Shown piece after piece: positions 39,624 through 42,796 of a stretch of 42,796 nucleotides of DNA (position 1 is its first letter; each line of letters starts with the position of its first letter). Origin of the DNA: Candidatus Uhrbacteria bacterium CG_4_10_14_3_um_filter_41_21 (lineage in GTDB: Bacteria > Patescibacteriota > Patescibacteriia > UBA9934); assembly GCA_002782865.1 (NCBI GenBank), contig PFJC01000046.1, positions 1-42,796 of the forward strand, given 5' to 3'. Position numbers and translations under genes: made by a program. The notes below the pieces were generated by a model that was given only the letters and a program-made list of their open reading frames with translations, did not search any database and had not been told where the DNA came from.

Positions 39624-40489
39624 GTGTAATTCATCGGGGCGAACAATTGATGCCTCAGGTTCGTTTGCATTTTAGTCATGTTGCTACCTTTATTTTTTTA
39701 ATCTTAATTTCTTTTGTATTTTTTATTGGCGTTCATGGTTTTTATTTTCAAAATTGGCACACGGGCGCAGCTCGAGTAGCAGCTAAATTTTTACCTATCC
39801 CGGCCGCTATAGTTGAGGGTGACATTATTTGGTATAAGCAGGTTTCTGAAACTGCAAATTTATTAATTGCGGCCGAAGAAGAGTCTGAAGGGGCTTTTGA
39901 TATGGCGCTTGAGGCCGTGATTCGGCAGGTGTATGTTGAACATTTAGCAGAGGAGTTGGGTGTTTCTGTCACAAGAGATGAGGTCAGTGCTTATGAAGTT
40001 GATATGATTGACGGCTTTTTGGAAGAAGTGGGTTGGTCGGAAAGGGAGTACAGGAATTATGTTGTCAAACCTTTGCTTTTAGCTCAAAAAACCGAGGAGG
40101 CGTTGTTGAATTCTTACGATTATCAGGCAATTGCTCGGGATGATCTTGCTAAAGTTTTATTGGATCTTGAACTTGGTATCCCGTTTTCCGATTTAGCCGA
40201 GCAATATTCGGAAGACGGTTCAGCTGTCTTTGGCGGTGATATCGGATTATTTGAGAAGTTTAAGCTTCCGGTCGGAATGGAGCCGGTTTGGGATTTGGAA
40301 GTTGATCAAGTATCAGAGATTTTGGATTTGGGAGACTCGTATGCTTTGGTCAAAGTTTATGATAATGTTGTCTTGGAAGGAGAAAGAACTCATGTGGCTT
40401 TACAGGTGATTTTGGTAAAAAAAGCTACACTGTCTGAAGTGCTTGAAGATTTTGCCAGAGCGCAGGAAGTAAAGGTATTTGTGCGTTAA
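39620..40489 (+). CDS. Membrane-anchored parvulin-type peptidyl-prolyl isomerase (SurA/PrsA-like)
   Basis: The 289-residue protein has a membrane helix at about residues 20-42, a helical SurA_N-like region (about 65-170; AVIRQVYVEHLAEELGVSVTRDEV), and a rotamase domain (about 170-270) with FSDLAEQYSEDGSAVFGGDIGLFEKFKLP and ALVKVYDN. The GGDIG element is the usual parvulin signature. It would help fold exported proteins outside the membrane. Starting at ATG 39620 it overlaps the FtsB-like gene by 4 nt. It is the last protein gene before the tRNA-Thr. Confidence 0.88.
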   Translation: MSVIHRGEQLMPQVRLHFSHVATFIFLILISFVFFIGVHGFYFQNWHTGAARVAAKFLPIPAAIVEGDIIWYKQVSETANLLIAAEEESEGAFDMALEAVIRQVYVEHLAEELGVSVTRDEVSAYEVDMIDGFLEEVGWSEREYRNYVVKPLLLAQKTEEALLNSYDYQAIARDDLAKVLLDLELGIPFSDLAEQYSEDGSAVFGGDIGLFEKFKLPVGMEPVWDLEVDQVSEILDLGDSYALVKVYDNVVLEGERTHVALQVILVKKATLSEVLEDFARAQEVKVFVR

Positions 40490-40517
40490 ATCCGGTTGTG
40501 TTAAAAGTAGCGCGAGT

Positions 40518-40593
40518 GCCGATGTAGCTCAGTTGGTAGAGCAGTCCCTTCGTAAGGGAAAGGTCGCCAGTTCAAGTCTGGCCATCGGCTCCA
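40518..40593 (+). tRNA. tRNA-Thr (anticodon CGT)
   Basis: The acceptor GCCGATG pairs with CATCGGC, the D-arm is GCTC...GAGC, the anticodon loop is TT-CGT-AA on the stem TCCC/GGGA, the T-arm is GCCAG-TTCAAGT-CTGGC, and the 3' TCCA is encoded. 76 nt. Confidence 0.95.
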
Positions 40594-40607
40594 GTTATCG
40601 CTAAGTC

Positions 40608-40668
40608 GGCGGTCTGTCCGCCGTAGCTTAAAGAGCGAAGGCGGATTCGAGTCCGCCTGGTGGCTCCA
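40608..40668 (+). pseudogene. tRNA 3'-half relic joined to a GGCGG/CCGCC repeat
   Basis: From 40640 the sequence GGCGGATTCGAGTCCGCC reads as a T-arm with one extra A, followed by TGGTGGCTCCA, a complete acceptor 3' strand with CCA. The matching 5' half (GCCACCA...) is absent; instead GGCGG-TCTGT-CCGCC and CCGTAGCTTAAAGAGCGAA precede it. It differs from the adjacent tRNA-Thr, so it is not a simple duplication. Confidence 0.5.
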
Positions 40669-40684
40669 GATTATAAAGAAGTTA

Positions 40685-40706
40685 AGTTCTATTCGGACTT
40701 TTTTTG
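40685..40706 (+). terminator. Terminator after the tRNA-Thr unit
   Basis: AGTTC-TATTC-GGACT (with one G-T pair) followed by a run of seven T. Confidence 0.65.
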
Positions 40707-40713
40707 TTTTTAG

Positions 40714-40860
40714 CAACTAACAGATCCGGAACGTAATTCATTCATCGGAAATTATACCTTCGTCGATTGGTGGAGATCAGCCTTAGAGGGCATTATTACG
40801 TTTGTTTCGGAAAGTGAGGAGCGGAGAGTCAAAATCGCTTTTCCTGATGGCATTATATAA
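40714..40860 (+). pseudogene. Possible protein-gene fragment without start codon
   Basis: After a TAG the frame runs 48 codons (QLTDPERNSFIGNYTFVDWW..., ...RRVKIAFPDGII) to TAA. The composition (Trp pair, balanced charge, amphipathic pattern) looks protein-like, but there is no ATG, GTG or TTG start. It may be the tail of a lost gene, or chance. I do not recognise a family. The rest of 40861-41088 shows no gene I can support. Confidence 0.3.
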
Positions 40861-41088
40861 GAGGAGTTGTTGCGATATTTTTTCTTCTTTTTAATCTCAC
40901 AAATTAATCCAAATGGTATATAACGTTTCAATATATGCGATGTTGCGACCGTACAGGGGCAATATGGGTGGAGTGAAGCGGAATCGCATAGCTAGTGTTA
41001 TACAATATAATAATATATTCTTAATCCCGAGCTATAGCGAGGGGTGTGTAATCAAGGCAATTTTATAAATTTTTTAACAATAATTTCC

Positions 41089-41141
41089 ATAAAGTGAGGC
41101 AACTTGGTTACCTCATTGGTAACCAAGTTGCCTCACTTTAT
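41089..41141. repeat. Perfect 24-bp inverted repeat, REP-like hairpin
   Basis: The 24-nt arms are fully complementary around a 5-nt loop TCATT. The inner part GAGGCAACTTGGTTACC-TCATT-GGTAACCAAGTTGCCTC has the same 17-nt arm plus 5-nt loop design, and shares ATTGGTAAC(C/T)AAGT, with the RAYT-flanking hairpin at 5769-5807. Confidence 0.8.
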
Positions 41142-41184
41142 CCATCGCTCACCCGCTCACCGGTCGCGAAATTATTTTCAAACC

Positions 41185-41211
41185 AAAATCCCTGCTTACC
41201 CGCAGGGATTT
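41185..41211. terminator. Stem-loop, possible terminator
   Basis: AAATCCCTGC-TTACCC-GCAGGGATTT is a perfect 10-bp stem. The T-tract is better on the minus strand (ATTTTGG), so it may end a minus-strand transcript coming from the right. No gene is otherwise supported in 41142-41315. Confidence 0.5.
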
Positions 41212-41315
41212 GAGTGGTCTCAAGCATGGGGTTTACCATCTGAAGTTCAGTGAGCGATAAACGGTGCGTTTATTTTACCAAATCCGAACCTATTTTCAAA
41301 ATCGGTAATGTATCG

Positions 41316-41645
41316 CACGCGCGGAGCGCGTGGTGGCTCTGACCTAAATCGTATGCTCCACGAAAGCCACGCCACCGCCTCGCTTCACTCGGCAACCCCA
41401 AAAAGAAAAAATGTTCCTTGCTCTTTTGATTTTCGCGGGGGTGGATTTTTTCTAAAATGGAAAGGACATTTTTCTTTTTGGGGTTCTACCCTCCAAGTAT
41501 TCGGGCAGTGTGGCGGGGCTTAAATTCGGACTCGGTTTTGCGAAAACTATTTTCTGGGGATATGGATTTTCGCAAAACCGAGACTAATTTGTTTTTTGCA
41601 TTTTGTCCGCGCGGAGGAGGGGTCTGGGGAGGAATCCGCGCGGGC
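41316..41645. other. GC-rich tract of consecutive hairpins, possible structured RNA
   Basis: Five local inverted repeats follow one another: CACGCGC-GGA-GCGCGTG (41316-41332); GTGGTGGCT with AGCCACGCCAC (41330-41375); AACCCCAAAAAGAAAAA with its complement (41394-41485, two bulges); CTCGGTTTTGCGAAAA with TTTTCGCAAAACCGAG (41531-41582, perfect 16 bp); and two TCCGCGCGG palindromes (41606-41643). The tract is much more GC-rich than its surroundings. Open frames here look like chance, with no family resemblance. Confidence 0.45.
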
Positions 41646-41678
41646 TTTTGGATTTTTATTTTTGCGACATCAGAAATT

Positions 41679-42796
41679 CTAACTCTCTGGCTTTATCAAA
41701 TCTGGTCTGACTTTTTTCAATTGATCTAAAGCCATTTTGCCAAGCGCAAAACTGAGATAATTTCTAAAATCTTGACTTGCGTCTTGTGCTCCGCCGGTAT
41801 TGTGATGGGTTTTTTCGTGAACATACACATCTGCTGCGCGAGTAAAATCAGAAAGTGTTTCGCGTAGCAAATGGATGTTTACACCATCAGCAAAACCGGC
41901 TGCGACTTTTTGACCATCAGTTTTGCGCTTGTAAACTTTAATTTCAGATGGCTTGTTGTTTGGTAAATACTCGTCAATCGCAGTTAAAACTTCTATTAAC
42001 GCTTTTTCCTCTGCCGTAAGTTCTTTATTAGGAATATGCTCAACATCAGTCATTTCTGATAAACGAGATTCGTATGTTGGCAATCCCAATCTTTGCAAAA
42101 CTCGATAAACGGCAGATGGAAAAGAAACAAGCTCTAAACCAACGTGTATATTTTGTTGCATAGCGTCATAATCTTCTGAACGCATATCACGGATAGCAGT
42201 ATCTTTTCCAAAAACTTCTTCAAAAATCTTTTTCCAATTCTCTGTGTCTTTTGGTGTGAAATCCATCGCAAATTCTACTTTATCTTTTCCACCACCTTTT
42301 TGTGCTTCCAAATTTGCTTTGAATAAAAAGCTTTTAATAACTTCGGAATTTTCTGCCTGTGACCAAACTCCCGCAATTGCCGGAGAAAGTTCTTGTTGAT
42401 CAACAAAACTTCTATCTCGGTTTTTTATTTCCAATCTCGGCAAATGATAAGTAAAAAGTAAGTTATGATCTCCGGGTATTAAAAGTTCTCGCACATAAAC
42501 CATACCACCATCAAGCGAAAGCACATCTCCATTTGAAGTACTTTCCACTGGTCTTGTTTTTTCTATTGCGAGAACTTTTTTGTTAATCTGTCTAAACTCC
42601 TGCAATAATTCTGGTGTAGGATTTGCAAATGTTGTTGAGCTACTTTGATAAATTCCTTTATCATCATCCATTTCTTGTTTTTTTACAGCGTGGGTCACAT
42701 CGAAAACTAGCTGGTCAATTTGCTTTCCATCAACATCTTGTCTCAATGCCCTAGGTTTTGATGACCAATTTTGTGAGCGTAAAGTCATATCAACTC
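41679..42796 (-). CDS. Partial protein with C-terminal HExxH metallopeptidase-like motif
   Basis: The frame is open to the window edge (codons GTT GAT precede the first ATG at 42788), so the true start probably lies outside. The visible 369 residues end in VYVHEKTHHNTGGAQDASQDF, an HExxH zinc-peptidase-like helix (HEKTH) followed by G and D/E residues that could give a third ligand. Before it lies a beta-strand-containing region (EIKVYKRKTDGQKVAAGFADGVNIHL) as is common just ahead of an active helix. The N-terminal half (QIDQLVFDVTHAVKKQE...) was not recognised. No signal peptide is visible in this part. Confidence 0.65.
   Translation of the reverse strand, partial: VDMTLRSQNWSSKPRALRQDVDGKQIDQLVFDVTHAVKKQEMDDDKGIYQSSSTTFANPTPELLQEFRQINKKVLAIEKTRPVESTSNGDVLSLDGGMVYVRELLIPGDHNLLFTYHLPRLEIKNRDRSFVDQQELSPAIAGVWSQAENSEVIKSFLFKANLEAQKGGGKDKVEFAMDFTPKDTENWKKIFEEVFGKDTAIRDMRSEDYDAMQQNIHVGLELVSFPSAVYRVLQRLGLPTYESRLSEMTDVEHIPNKELTAEEKALIEVLTAIDEYLPNNKPSEIKVYKRKTDGQKVAAGFADGVNIHLLRETLSDFTRAADVYVHEKTHHNTGGAQDASQDFRNYLSFALGKMALDQLKKVRPDLIKPES

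Noticed and set aside
40501-40716. 71-aa minus-strand ORF (…RWPDLNWRPFPYEGTALPTEL…)
   Set aside because: It is the antisense of tRNA-Thr and the tRNA relic; this LNWRPFPYEGTALPTEL type is a well-known spurious product of reading tRNA genes backwards.
41308-41729. Two plus-strand ORFs of 71 and 90 aa in the GC-rich tract
   Set aside because: They follow the hairpin repeats, have Gly/Arg/Phe-rich low-quality composition, and one overlaps the C-terminus of the minus-strand HExxH gene.

Overview
The window reads as a piece of a streamlined, AT-rich bacterial genome, most likely a member of the Candidate Phyla Radiation (Patescibacteria, Parcubacteria-like). The evidence is indirect: tightly packed genes with 1-10 nt gaps or ATGA-type overlaps, a short-form RfbA, a MurG with a degenerate glycine-rich loop, a Mur ligase without the N-terminal UDP-binding domain, DUF2304/GT2 pairs, many orphan polytopic membrane proteins, and intergenic repeats of degenerate short motifs. 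TGA is used as a normal stop (for example at 3625, 4323 and 15663), so this is not a recoded Gracilibacteria-type genome. No marker gene allows finer placement.

Layout. (1) 1-16004 is an envelope/polysaccharide region: tail of an unknown gene, TPR protein, secreted subtilisin, UDP-glucuronate-decarboxylase-like SDR, two GT2 enzymes with a DUF2304 protein, a REP-associated tyrosine transposase (RAYT) flanked by REP hairpins, two GT4 enzymes, a broken HAD phosphatase, a minus-strand pair (retropepsin-like protease and a polytopic membrane protein), a CDP-alcohol phosphatidyltransferase and a three-gene membrane cluster. (2) 16095-20286 holds HIT and Nudix enzymes and the complete dTDP-L-rhamnose pathway rfbB-A-C-D. 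(3) 20437-26480 holds a second Nudix, a PEGA/beta-propeller protein, a C-terminal processing protease, a third Nudix, rplI, pyrG and rpmA. (4) 26735-30479 is a cell-wall block: small membrane protein, mraY, ftsW, murG. (5) 30480-31890 is a gene-poor stretch with two unlisted acidic microproteins, tRNA-Lys, and a decayed aminoglycoside-phosphotransferase-like gene bracketed by palindromes. (6) 31892-40489 holds a GT4, a P-type ATPase, murD, a MurE-like ligase, a bacterial PH-domain protein, an FtsB/DivIC-like protein and a parvulin-type isomerase. (7) 40490-42796 holds tRNA-Thr, a tRNA 3'-half relic, a perfect 24-bp inverted repeat, a GC-rich tract of consecutive hairpins, and a truncated minus-strand gene with an HExxH motif.

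How the genes fit together: lipid-linked wall precursor synthesis and division (mraY, ftsW, murG, murD, MurE-like, FtsB-like) alternate with surface glycan synthesis (rhamnose pathway, SDR, five glycosyltransferases, GT-C-like membrane proteins), as expected for an organism that builds its own peptidoglycan and a decorated surface.

The most notable signals are not ordinary genes. They are (a) a RAYT with near-identical REP hairpins on both sides and related solo hairpins at both ends of the window; (b) four AGCT-rich imperfect palindromes placed between a stop codon and the next start codon; (c) two AT-rich imperfect palindromes in the same kind of position; (d) several promoters whose -10 box ends only 6-9 nt before the ATG, implying leaderless mRNAs; (e) two tiny acidic proteins with their own promoters and terminators; and (f) a nested-stem leader before rpmA and a hairpin-dense GC-rich tract that could be structured RNA. 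No CRISPR array, rRNA or prophage was seen.
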